From Cladocopium goreaui (lineage: Eukaryota > Sar > Dinophyceae > Suessiales > Symbiodiniaceae), in assembly GCA_947184155.2 (NCBI GenBank), contig CAMXCT020001554.1, positions 1 to 64,000 of the forward strand: a stretch of DNA of 64,000 nt. The letters are read 5' to 3'. A model generated the notes under the pieces. It saw nothing but the letters and a program-made list of their open reading frames with translations, had not been told where the DNA came from and did no database searches. The position numbers and the translations under genes are program-made. Position 1 is the first letter of the stretch, and each line of letters begins with the position of its first letter. Positions 37,701-42,309 of this stretch are shown here, piece by piece.

Positions 37701-39641
37701 ATGTTCAATTTGGCGTGGTGCAATGTCTTGTTGGATCCAAACCTGCTGATTGTGAAAAACAATGCAATCCCGTGGGTGCCAGCTACAATAGCCTGCCGTG
37801 TGGGAAATCATGAGCACATGTTGTCTGACAATTGTAGGTACTACCTTGTGGACCTGCCTATGGACCGGTGGTGCACGTGGCATAGTACCAGGGTGTATCG
37901 GCAAGTGCATTTCAATATCAATCAACACAAGTCTTTCAGTCGACCCCGCAGGGACATCAAGCACATGCTGCAAAATGATTGATTCTTCCGCTGCAGTTTG
38001 ATCAACCGGATTAACTTGCAAATGATGAAAAGCAACAAGATCATCGATCGGCAGGTTCAGAAGGCGACCCACATCTGTTAAGACATGATCAATGGTGTCC
38101 CAACGAATTCTCCCATGCCTTTGTTGATGACCAAGTCGATGGATGTGCACACCACTATAGATATCACCAGAAGGTCTGCTTGTTGCTAAACTAGGTGACG
38201 GCACATTTGATTCATCATCATCATTTGGTGGATCAAAGTCATGTACTTGCTCGCTTTGTGAGACTGTCACCAGGCACTGTCGTGGCTCATCGGAGCTGGT
38301 GGCTCTACTTGCGACCCCAATTGTGAAAGAATCGCCATCCTGCATTTCATGAATTGGTTCCATCGTGAAGGGAATACGAACATGTCCATGTCGTATGGTG
38401 CATGAAAAAATGTTGCAACCATGTAGATATTCCGCACACTGAACGATTTGATGTCCACTGGTATGTTCTGACATGGAAGCAGCAACAGCATATGATGCCT
38501 TGTCAGCAGAATCATCTCTTTGTAGAACAGTTATAAGACCCGCTCGTCGTGGAGCAGCTATCCCTTGTGAAACTATCAGATCAAAGAGAAAGTCATAATT
38601 GTCAGCAGTGCGTGGTGGCTCTGGATGCACAACGTCAAAAATGACTTGGTGATTCGGCTGAATTCTATCTCTCCATGCATCAATGATGTCCTGATACCAT
38701 AACCGCCAGTGACCATTAATTTCAACCACACGATAATGGAAGCACTGTGGCGCATGGATGTGGTGCACAAACCATGTACGAAGGAAAACGCTGTCATGTA
38801 TGCGAGGCCCTTCCACGACACCTGCGGCTTGCAGAGCATCGAAGAGGTTTTGAACCGATTCTGGAGCCTCATGCAAAAAATGATTCGCGTCTTCAGGATC
38901 TTCGACATTCTCAGCCGGTGCATCATTATCACCATTGGTCCATGAGGATGGTACATTGTAAAAAGCATCAGTGGTGCGCAACGAAACCAAAGGAACAGAA
39001 CTTGGACAGAGCTTCAATCGACACTGTCGATCTGAAGATTTCGGATGCTTGTCTCTGTCTTTTTTGGAAGGTTTTTTCACCCATGGCTTATCCGACCAGG
39101 TAGCCAACTCAAATGTGTCCATGACTGATGTGTGCATTTGGAGAGTGTCCTCTAGCCCAATGTGTATCAAAGTGGTTTCATGAAAACTGACATGTTTAAC
39201 CTGACGTGGACGTCTGTTTTGGTCAGTTCTGATGTAGGTAAGATTACTCCTGTGGGGCTGACACGATGTACGGAGCTCAAACACTGGAGTAAGGTCAATC
39301 TTGTTGGGGTACTGAAAGCTCGATGTCAAAGATGATGTGGCAGTATGATCTTCCAGATCAATACTTTGAATGCAAACATTGTAAGCGTCAAACTGATCAC
39401 AAATGATACTCCAATCCAATTTCCAAGCAGAGAGAACAGCATCAAAAGGATTGAGATAGTTTGCTTCATCTTGGATAGAATGTCGCCAATGAGAAAATCT
39501 GTTGAAATCGCAATCAGAAAGTTGGAAATTGCATGCTGCACATACTGTTGGCGGCAGTACATAGGCATCAGCAACTTCGAACGGGATCTTGGCGCTATGT
39601 ACAACATGGCTCTGCACTGTATGTACACCGCCCAAACTCAT
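28785..39641 (-). CDS. LINE ORF2 polyprotein (RNase H, endonuclease, RT, methyltransferase-like)
   Basis: This 3618-residue frame starts at ATG 39641-39639, which overlaps the ORF1 stop as ATGA, and ends at TGA 28787-28785. Order, in approximate residues: four copies of an unrecognised module (285-345, 769-830, 1025-1088, 1274-1338), RNase H (1706-1872), APE-like endonuclease (1943-2201), reverse transcriptase (2476-2864), two zinc fingers (3086-3155) and a C5-methyltransferase-like domain (3328-3588). It would copy the element's RNA into chromosomal DNA by target-primed reverse transcription. The frame also stays open 5' of this ATG up to 41108, but only from a TTG and over sequence that encodes ORF1 in another frame, so I start at 39641. 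Its length far exceeds that of usual LINE ORF2 proteins (roughly 1000-1300 aa). The N-terminal 1700 residues match nothing I know. Confidence 0.92.
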   Translation of the reverse strand: MSLGGVHTVQSHVVHSAKIPFEVADAYVLPPTVCAACNFQLSDCDFNRFSHWRHSIQDEANYLNPFDAVLSAWKLDWSIICDQFDAYNVCIQSIDLEDHTATSSLTSSFQYPNKIDLTPVFELRTSCQPHRSNLTYIRTDQNRRPRQVKHVSFHETTLIHIGLEDTLQMHTSVMDTFELATWSDKPWVKKPSKKDRDKHPKSSDRQCRLKLCPSSVPLVSLRTTDAFYNVPSSWTNGDNDAPAENVEDPEDANHFLHEAPESVQNLFDALQAAGVVEGPRIHDSVFLRTWFVHHIHAPQCFHYRVVEINGHWRLWYQDIIDAWRDRIQPNHQVIFDVVHPEPPRTADNYDFLFDLIVSQGIAAPRRAGLITVLQRDDSADKASYAVAASMSEHTSGHQIVQCAEYLHGCNIFSCTIRHGHVRIPFTMEPIHEMQDGDSFTIGVASRATSSDEPRQCLVTVSQSEQVHDFDPPNDDDESNVPSPSLATSRPSGDIYSGVHIHRLGHQQRHGRIRWDTIDHVLTDVGRLLNLPIDDLVAFHHLQVNPVDQTAAEESIILQHVLDVPAGSTERLVLIDIEMHLPIHPGTMPRAPPVHRQVHKVVPTIVRQHVLMISHTAGYCSWHPRDCIVFHNQQVWIQQDIAPRQIEHGAYFRVIVPPPIDPAWDIAHALRIFQEAYDLFEPPAANRIAVDILQTQYGPQQPAVRDGNHDADDFHAMQYNLDLLPLHDPPSNSSSIQSDAVVPEDWIIDLQRVVQQHVNACDSPIPEEVRFSVLTWLLDHKSQRLCRGPKLVFLGGSPEEWTDDVIWPWRNLIIPDEPVMIDLVLPTPPTSDIEDHLAHLLLTQRSLQESSVLISLDFKGVAPPDVFIRVATVLPRDCTSRDVSQATPLLAMYSRNRITWELPSLSSDEQRFRTRPGQCIKIIIHPETEFRSEATDSSDDHHNLLQYSSMVSQFRIESRYPTFVPHDTCKGADLQDDIDVPITSSRPTTRLGRRPRPLHDGTEQWFWDLGSIFSAQAVQEVLDGDSYLYVQTWFVDHHNYPHCRLPRPLRLDQCAVVWLEEFRYLWRDLLDPTVPFSVVVISPRPPQSRYQDYNCHVLLEQNRPQGRAAGVLTAMSREPQGLEVIQGAYSVPRFVRLDDLIETMNIQPQCEGRRCTAFHQQEPIHLVQATELTSGFSIRVQITTAMTQFPILPQSHSGEFDASVFMQRPASAAPQEVGDDPQQPATTPACPTFQFDPDAAAFVPGGSDLASMNEFIQDLHEIWSRAAFSWEQESPTADFISWFVDHRTWLPRCQASRRVTLSSNFADWEARILAVWHDVVDHSQSHEMFVIIPPNMEQTIAGHILVVQAPHASWVSGLVTVFDNFIGRRSQHMTRLVITTTEHIHIEHVVNSCGYDLVHGQINPQVPCQVWIDGHELVAGHPWPGRSGHEISLQVQRIVVPLPPGPAQPNPNEGLALLQTSLQRKKTLSLDELIPEELSSTDHWIPFQLLHLDFIPELPREIFLEEDATEQEVEQELQKFGHHRHAYAIGSTGKFATVPIHWHTKDHHAIYWQTNATNADDVILHTETEQMDDLSHMRFLHSCGFLRAVTTSIRTLREGLVLISFHNNEPELEGRQKKCTDPTPWPLPQRCISPQLMLDFTKVTESTPTQCMDLGVDWTYIEELFQSAPGVLCPWYSHLDLPEFVKLGIHSATTIEGQNLDPTVFDRLIIYTDGSSKSFNRRKPPLYVADTDQPDAWAFVVLGETYPKHGTPGRISFIGWQAQQIMYEDQNHAFTGTDQIGAEFAEREAMIFAGLWRLALNSTIPTVFRTDSSTTADQSMGRAGFVAAHPTISLLRGIFQALSAGMASSELEVSHVRGHAGDIWNELADHLAKSEAAIGHRLHRQPINILILRPIIPYLWMFLDRNSGLPSLTRQGFDIRPPDLPSKTGPTVASMGTPSAACCQEVSLSIASLNVGSLFLSPDGFSGKLTYLRQQMQAHRIHILGVQEARSPPGLSTADDILRISGGSDKHNLGVELWISMTMPLMRKDGKHSRLSRSNVQLLHHDPRRLIVRVSHDCLNCFLVVLHGPQSGRPHKERQTWWIETQSIISTLCQQFPLYVMIDANAKTGPVHPPIVMDNDDGISGNTPFFLEFLELFGLCLPCTSSVHQGETTTWTSPDGQSEHRIDFIAIPQAQLPSCTWSGIVPTLDQGNAHNDHTATALQLNWTVELPKRLKSTANVRHDRTKIAHKKGLLHFQHVKACDWQCNIETQVQELNSAIHTALTDVCPIDKTTPKKSFIDAETWELRASKLRLKRRISLAGKQARLDLMGLWFKQWKGETTVQEHNEFVQHQCTVSCVFLKLSCQYWSCTRQLKKQLQTLKNKNMQKVIEEAGYNASAGTLLHLMKPFLGSTNPKKQKRACLPIVKQADGRICADPVEAQNRWIEFFRDMEGGRRMTDLQYRDHWLQGLDHFIQTEATNIPIQDMPTLCELETALRRVQIGKAIGMDHVPPEICHYCPVQLARLCYPIMLKAAIHGQEAAEHKGGKLAIAWKQRGDVRDCQTHRSLLVSSHIGKTIHRALRQKSHHLYDAYMQRQQLGGKQKMPVSIPLHMTRAFLRWKARISASTAVVFLDLTEAFYRTLRPLAVGGEMSDHSIGLMCARLGLDSDAMHDLTQLLQEPAALAEAQAPAHVQRMLQAFHRDTWFQIGTQTDLIRTEIGSRPGDSFADVVFGLLWAKLLRKLEAHLVSFGILEFIPDIEFPTPFASEDSTAYPKIPLLGPTWMDDLSLLITAPCNEALITKTKLAVSLLLDACHDFQMAPNLKRGKTEIMLTFRGPQSRKFRREYYSSQQGLTVICERQTVLVPVVTRYVHLGGLIHHRDVNRQEISRRLAIAHQAFQQHKRLLYRNRQLSWITRCDMFNTLILSKFLYGLESWTFTTNQSRMQIHNGIMRLYRMLLGLPHDAHITDTEVLVKTGMPDPTELLRRARLRYFGTLHNCRHHSHWGLLQEDVVWIDMLKDDLQWLWSQVGASIGLGDPVSHFPQWQDILIHHGVYWKKLIRKGIHHACLQRKKEYHAVELHQKIGMLLQQEGWVDRIPTLDIRSGHPSDQACYGCMQCGRNFASLAGESVHMCRTHGIVAHDRFLFDDTHCPCCLKEFHSFSRVLAHLRNSSRCRDTLRARRIHCTPEPGHGSHVDRSRLDANDGALPALQAQGPQLPAPAPQQWEDYDIPFLEALYLHLVEDETQGVLAVSLRKFICTYPISWTKCKRTLAAFCQQFTEADADVLNWSYPVIIHHMTLMQQDKYWDFLHDDKASVTCHKPATICEWEQWCTGLANQPPLEWTQWNPQPQSLTKQKILLHAFAGRRRRGDIEWYLDMLSQKMEGCVLLTVSIDIIIDSVHGDIAKEETRMMWLHHIRQGHVAGFLAGPPCNTWSRVRAVQLAGNKGPRVIRTPDAPWGLNELRIGELHQVTIGTILLGFAFEYMLAMARYSGSGVLEHPKDSEDESTVSIWRLPILQLLLQFPGMRLVNLSQGLFGAPSPKPTTLLVLRLPSLERSLHEGMLCTKLPFGITTGKDSHGNFNTAPLKEYPPGLCRAIAQSFGTDFSAHGTSAEHGDLPDLPLSFLDICTKMRDHDFGHFIGLD
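28880..29660 (-). other. ORF2 C-terminal C5 cytosine methyltransferase-like domain
   Basis: The motif order resembles C5-MTases: LLHAFAGRRRRGDIEW (F-x-G of motif I), LLTVSIDIIID (acidic end of strand 2), GFLAGPPCNTWSRVR (motif IV Pro-Cys nucleophile with preceding Gly-Pro), GVLEHPKD (Glu of motif VI, but His-Pro instead of Asn-Val), QGLFGAPSPKPTTLLVL (motif VIII-like) and YPPGLCRAIAQSF at the end (motif X-like). Cofactor binding and the Cys suggest a fold relative; whether it still methylates is unknown. Retrotransposon-borne DNA methyltransferases have been reported in dinoflagellates, so this may belong to that group. An inactive or nucleic-acid-binding relative is the alternative. Confidence 0.55.
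30175..30385 (-). other. ORF2 zinc-finger pair after the RT
   Basis: First finger CMQCGRNFASLAGESVHMC then RTH (C-x2-C-x12-H-x4-H). The second begins CPCCLKEFHSFSRVLAHL and ends with a Cys (C-x2-C-x12-H-x6-C). Post-RT fingers are common in LINE ORF2 proteins and usually help bind nucleic acid. Confidence 0.75.
31050..32215 (-). other. ORF2 reverse transcriptase domain
   Basis: Recognisable blocks: KAIGMDHVPPEI (fingers), VVFLDLTEAFYRTL (motif A with catalytic Asp), EIGSRPGDSFADVVFGLLW (motif B region), PTWMDDLSLLI (motif C, with Trp-Met-Asp-Asp in place of the usual Tyr/Phe-x-Asp-Asp) and RYVHLGGLIHH (palm/thumb LGG block). The catalytic aspartates are present. Confidence 0.9.
33040..33815 (-). 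other. ORF2 APE-like endonuclease domain
   Basis: Motifs of the endonuclease/exonuclease/phosphatase fold in order: SIASLNVGSL (Asn), ILGVQEAR (catalytic Glu), VMIDANAKTGP (Asp and Asn), HRIDFIAIP (Asp) and HNDHTATAL (Asp-His). This type of enzyme nicks the target DNA to prime reverse transcription. All key positions are present. Confidence 0.8.
34025..34525 (-). other. ORF2 RNase H domain
   Basis: Acidic residues of the RNase H fold are visible in order: YTDGSSKS (first Asp), FAEREAMIFAGLWRL (Glu), FRTDSSTT (second Asp) and VRGHAGDIWNELADHLAK (His and last Asp). It would remove RNA from the RNA/DNA hybrid. In LINEs that carry RNase H the domain usually follows the RT; here it precedes the endonuclease. 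Confidence 0.85.
35628..35820 (-). other. ORF2 repeated module, copy 4
   Basis: Starts FISWFVDHRTWLPRC and ends near IIPPNMEQT, with WEARILAVWHD in the middle. It is the last copy before the region leading to RNase H. Confidence 0.7.
36378..36568 (-). other. ORF2 repeated module, copy 3
   Basis: Starts LYVQTWFVDHHNYPHC and ends with SPRPPQSR, with WLEEFRYLWRD in the middle. It is followed, like copies 1 and 4, by a segment of the type H-x-L-L-x-Q then A-G-x-L-T. Confidence 0.7.
37150..37335 (-). other. ORF2 repeated module, copy 2
   Basis: Starts FSVLTWLLDHKSQRLC and ends with LPTPPTS, with WTDDVIWPWRN in the middle. It aligns with the other three copies by the tryptophans, the Asp-His pair, the Cys and the Pro-Pro end. 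Confidence 0.7.
38611..38789 (-). other. ORF2 repeated module, copy 1
   Basis: Starts VFLRTWFVHHIHAPQC and ends with HPEPPRT, with W-x(4)-D-x(3)-W-R-D-like spacing in the middle (WYQDIIDAWRD). It is the first of four diverged copies sharing a T/S-W-[FL]-[VL]-[DH]-H start, a conserved Cys, a W..W-R segment and a Pro-Pro end. Family unknown. Confidence 0.7.
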
Positions 39642-40795
39642 GATTTGGAAGATCCACCAAAGGGCTCCATGGATCTTTGCCTTTTCTTTTCTCGCTCTGC
39701 ATCTTCCATTGTCAGATCTTCCACTTCGAGGGCTGTTGTGCTTTCCTTGCCTAAGGCTGCTGCACAATCCTGGAGGACTGCATGAAGCTGTCCTTGCAGC
39801 TTTTCCTCCTCCTTGTCTGCCTCTGCGGTACCATCGTCCTGCTCTGCAGTCACTGGGTGGATCTGGGGCATGGCTGCCAGCATGGCTTGGGATGCAGTTG
39901 AGGATAGCGTCTGGATGGCCGATCTCGCCATTTCGATGTCGGCTTTTGCCTTCATGATCACATCTTGAAAAGATTCTTGCTGCTTCTGATATTCTTTCAA
40001 TTGATTCTGCCAGGTCGTCACTGCCTCGGTAATGTGCTTGATCCACCGCGCACGGTGCGATTTCCTTGCTTCCATAGTTTCCGTCAAGGCTTTCTGCGCC
40101 TTGCCGAGGGACTTCGTGGCTGAATGAATATTCTTGGTGACAAACTTGTTGTTGTCCTTCTCTATCTTTTCGATGTCCTTGTCCATCTTGTCGATGAGAT
40201 CTTTTGTCTCGGCTGGGATCGTGCTGCCATCCGGATATGCTGCGCGTAACGCAGCCACACATTCTTTTTTCTGTGCCAGCTGCTCCGCAGTAGTAGGATT
40301 GAAGGTCGTGGTGGCGAAGGGCGTATTGCTGCCAACTGAGGCTTCTGCATTCGTCCACGTTGGCATCTCTGATACTAATGGTGCAAAAGGTGACACATTC
40401 TGTCCTCCTTTCGATTCTGACTGCAAAGCCTCTGTTGTCTTGGCTTTGCCTTTCTTCTTGGTCTTGCCATGACCTTTGCCTTTGCGACCTCTTGGGCTTT
40501 GAGAATGATGTGTGCTCTGTGAATGAGATCTGCTTTGAGATCGGTCGATCGGCATCTGCCAATTCCATGAGCGATCGTCCGCCTCCCACTCTTCCCATTG
40601 TTCCCAGTCGAAGCGACGTGTCTGTGGCCACGCATCTCGGTAAGCTGTAGCCTTGTACGTCTGCTGTTTGGGTTCTGTCTGGTGTCTGACTCCAGTGCTC
40701 CAATGCACCTTGCATACAACGCAGTGGGTCGCCACTTTTTTGTTGATGCGCTGACACTGCGTACACTTCCAAGGGAAAAGTTCCGGGGACTCCAT
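39638..40795 (-). CDS. LINE ORF1, RanBP2-type zinc-finger RNA-binding-like protein
   Basis: About 385 residues from the first ATG (40795-40793) to TGA at 39640-39638. Near the N-terminus WKCTQCQRINKKVATHCVVC fits the RanBP2-type finger W-x-C-x2-C-x3-N-x6-C-x2-C exactly (about 40711-40770). It is followed by a Ser/Arg/His tract and a Lys/Gly-rich basic stretch (about 40440-40560), then a long Glu/Lys/Gln/Ala-rich region likely to be helical or coiled-coil. LINE ORF1 proteins bind the element RNA and multimerise, and this layout suits that role. The frame is open upstream to a GTG at 40906, but no earlier ATG is present. The stop overlaps the ORF2 start, so ORF2 may be made by termination-reinitiation. 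Confidence 0.85.
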   Translation of the reverse strand: MESPELFPWKCTQCQRINKKVATHCVVCKVHWSTGVRHQTEPKQQTYKATAYRDAWPQTRRFDWEQWEEWEADDRSWNWQMPIDRSQSRSHSQSTHHSQSPRGRKGKGHGKTKKKGKAKTTEALQSESKGGQNVSPFAPLVSEMPTWTNAEASVGSNTPFATTTFNPTTAEQLAQKKECVAALRAAYPDGSTIPAETKDLIDKMDKDIEKIEKDNNKFVTKNIHSATKSLGKAQKALTETMEARKSHRARWIKHITEAVTTWQNQLKEYQKQQESFQDVIMKAKADIEMARSAIQTLSSTASQAMLAAMPQIHPVTAEQDDGTAEADKEEEKLQGQLHAVLQDCAAALGKESTTALEVEDLTMEDAEREKKRQRSMEPFGGSSKS

Positions 40796-41248
40796 TGTAA
40801 TGTGCTTTTGAATGATTCGAAGGAATTGCTTGTCTTTGGAATGATGTCCAGCAAGGATCCGCTTGATTCTCAGAAGTGCTTGTTTGGTCAATGGCACCTG
40901 TCCCACACGGTGATAGAACCAAGCAGATCTGGCGGCTGCTCTTTGGCGCCGCTGTTTTCTCTTCTGGGTACCAGTGAGAAACGGAATCTTGCAAAGTGGA
41001 AAATGTCACCACAAATAACAGCAACACCAACAAAAATGAGCACATAAATCTCGAGAAAATGCCAATGTAAAATGATACCAGGGCAAGCCAGTTCAGTATC
41101 GAAAACAAAGGAAATTTGAATTACAAATAAGTGAACCTCCTCACGGTACAGTTCACAAAAAGATTGTCCACAAAATTCACACCAGCGCAAAGCAGTTAAG
41201 TGTAAAGATTGCAAAAATTGTAATATCCACAAATTGATCCAGCAAATT

Positions 41249-41366
41249 CCGGTTGTCGGCCACCGCAGAGCCAGCAATTCACCCACTAATTCCGGTTGTC
41301 GGCCACCGCAGAGCCAGAAAAGAGAATGAAGTTAGTTGGACCGGTTGTAGGCCACCGCAGAGCCAG
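41249..41366 (-). repeat. Three 26-bp repeats in the LINE 5' UTR
   Basis: CCGGTTGTCGGCCACCGCAG plus AGCCAG occurs at 41249-41274 and 41292-41317, and a one-base variant (GTAGG for GTCGG) at 41341-41366. They lie 5' of ORF1 in the transcript. Tandem 5' units of this sort often carry promoter activity in LINEs; that role here is inferred. Confidence 0.85.
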
Positions 41367-41601
41367 ATCTGTGGAAAAAACACCACAGGAAAAAACAGTT
41401 GATGTCAGCGAGATGCACGAAGAAATAGGGGAAAATCAACCCTAATCAATTGGATCCAGCGGCAACTGAGTTTCCAAGGTCCCACCTGTAACCAATGAAG
41501 GTGAGATCCCGCGGGCACAAAGCGCACACAGCGCCCGCTCAGGTTATTGCAGCCAGAAAACCCTTGAACGAGCAGCGGGGGGTAATCTGGGCCGAAACCT
41601 T

Positions 41602-41632
41602 TATATATATATGGAGATATATCTTATTTGAT
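41602..41632. repeat. TA microsatellite abutting the 5' end of the LINE
   Basis: A TTATATATATAT run followed by GGAGATATATC. It mirrors the TA run at the 3' end and suggests insertion into a pre-existing TA repeat. Confidence 0.7.
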
Positions 41633-41779
41633 GATGGTGGGATGTGGTGGGATGACTGTTTCCAAGTCTTGCAGGTAAGTTGGTATGAATCAGTCGTGAG
41701 TTTAGCCCACCCCCTTGAGCCGGCTTACTGTGGCATGATTTGCTGATTTGACGAGACATTTTGGTGTTTGTGAGTCAAG

Positions 41780-42309
41780 GCATGGTGACAATGTTTCTGA
41801 TATTGACCCATTCGTCTACACAGATGTTCCGCTCAAAGAGATCCGCACGTTGAAGGTCGTGGAGCCTTGTTCTAAATAGAGTTCAAAGGGTTGCTGACGA
41901 TTACTTAGTACTGAGTCGTGCTGAGTTGTACCTCGTGTCAAATAGGTATCCGTTTGGAGAACAGAAGCATTTTGAATGAAGCGATCAGCGCTGAGGGTCA
42001 GATTGACGGGATCTGAGGAGTCGCCGGGCTTCCCATCCTTCATGAAACTCGCTGAGTTGGTCGCCCGAGTCGAAGAAGCGCGGCAAGGCCTGCCGTTGGG
42101 GTGCAGTCGGGTGCAGGGTCCGTGACGGTCCGTGACGGTCCGTGACGGTCCGTGACGGTCTGTGGCCTATCACTTCGTTTTAGAACGGGAATCCATGGAT
42201 CGATTTCACAGGAGGCATTCTACCACCTAAACTCGCCAAAGAAGCTCGAGATGCTGGCATCATTAGCGACGTCACTTGGTTGAACTTGGCTGTGCTGGGA
42301 GAGCCGGAG
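41780..42309 (+). CDS. Exons of an unidentified gene right of the LINE
   Basis: 41780-41855 begins after GTCAAG, reads DNVSDIDPFVYTDVPLKEIR and ends at a GT donor. 42184-42309 begins after TTTTAG, reads NPWIDFTGGILPPKLAKEAR onward and ends at a GT donor after a 126-nt open stretch. A short piece near 42043-42092 (KLAELVARVEEARQG) may sit between them. Composition looks like ordinary globular protein, but I recognise no family. Confidence 0.5.
42118..42162. repeat. 10-bp minisatellite (GGTCCGTGAC)
   Basis: Four tandem copies of GGTCCGTGAC plus a partial one, about 22 bp before the exon starting at 42184. Confidence 0.85.

Larger units (their letters stand above)
28723..41601 (-). mobile_element. 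Apparently full-length LINE-type (non-LTR) retrotransposon
   Basis: A 12.9-kb block lies antisense to all host exons, free of introns and of the minisatellites that pepper the flanks. It encodes ORF1 and a 3618-residue ORF2 with endonuclease and reverse transcriptase, which makes it a non-LTR element. The proposed 5' end is the junction of a TA run (41602-41612) with GC-rich sequence at about 41601. The proposed 3' end is a short A6 followed by a TA run (28709-28722). The 5' UTR is about 800 nt and carries three 26-bp repeats. Both frames are uninterrupted and catalytic motifs are present, so it is probably young and possibly competent. Because both flanks are TA repeats, the exact ends and any target-site duplication cannot be resolved by eye. 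Confidence 0.9.

Noticed and set aside
40796..40906. Upstream extension of LINE ORF1 to a GTG
   Set aside because: No ATG lies in that stretch, and the zinc finger follows directly after the ATG at 40795.
28927..41047. Many plus-strand and alternate minus-strand frames across the LINE
   Set aside because: They are antisense or frame-shifted shadows of ORF1 and ORF2 with no motif.
39642..41108. A 4107-aa version of LINE ORF2 starting at 41108
   Set aside because: It begins with TTG and its first 489 residues are read out of frame over ORF1; the first plausible ATG is at 39641.
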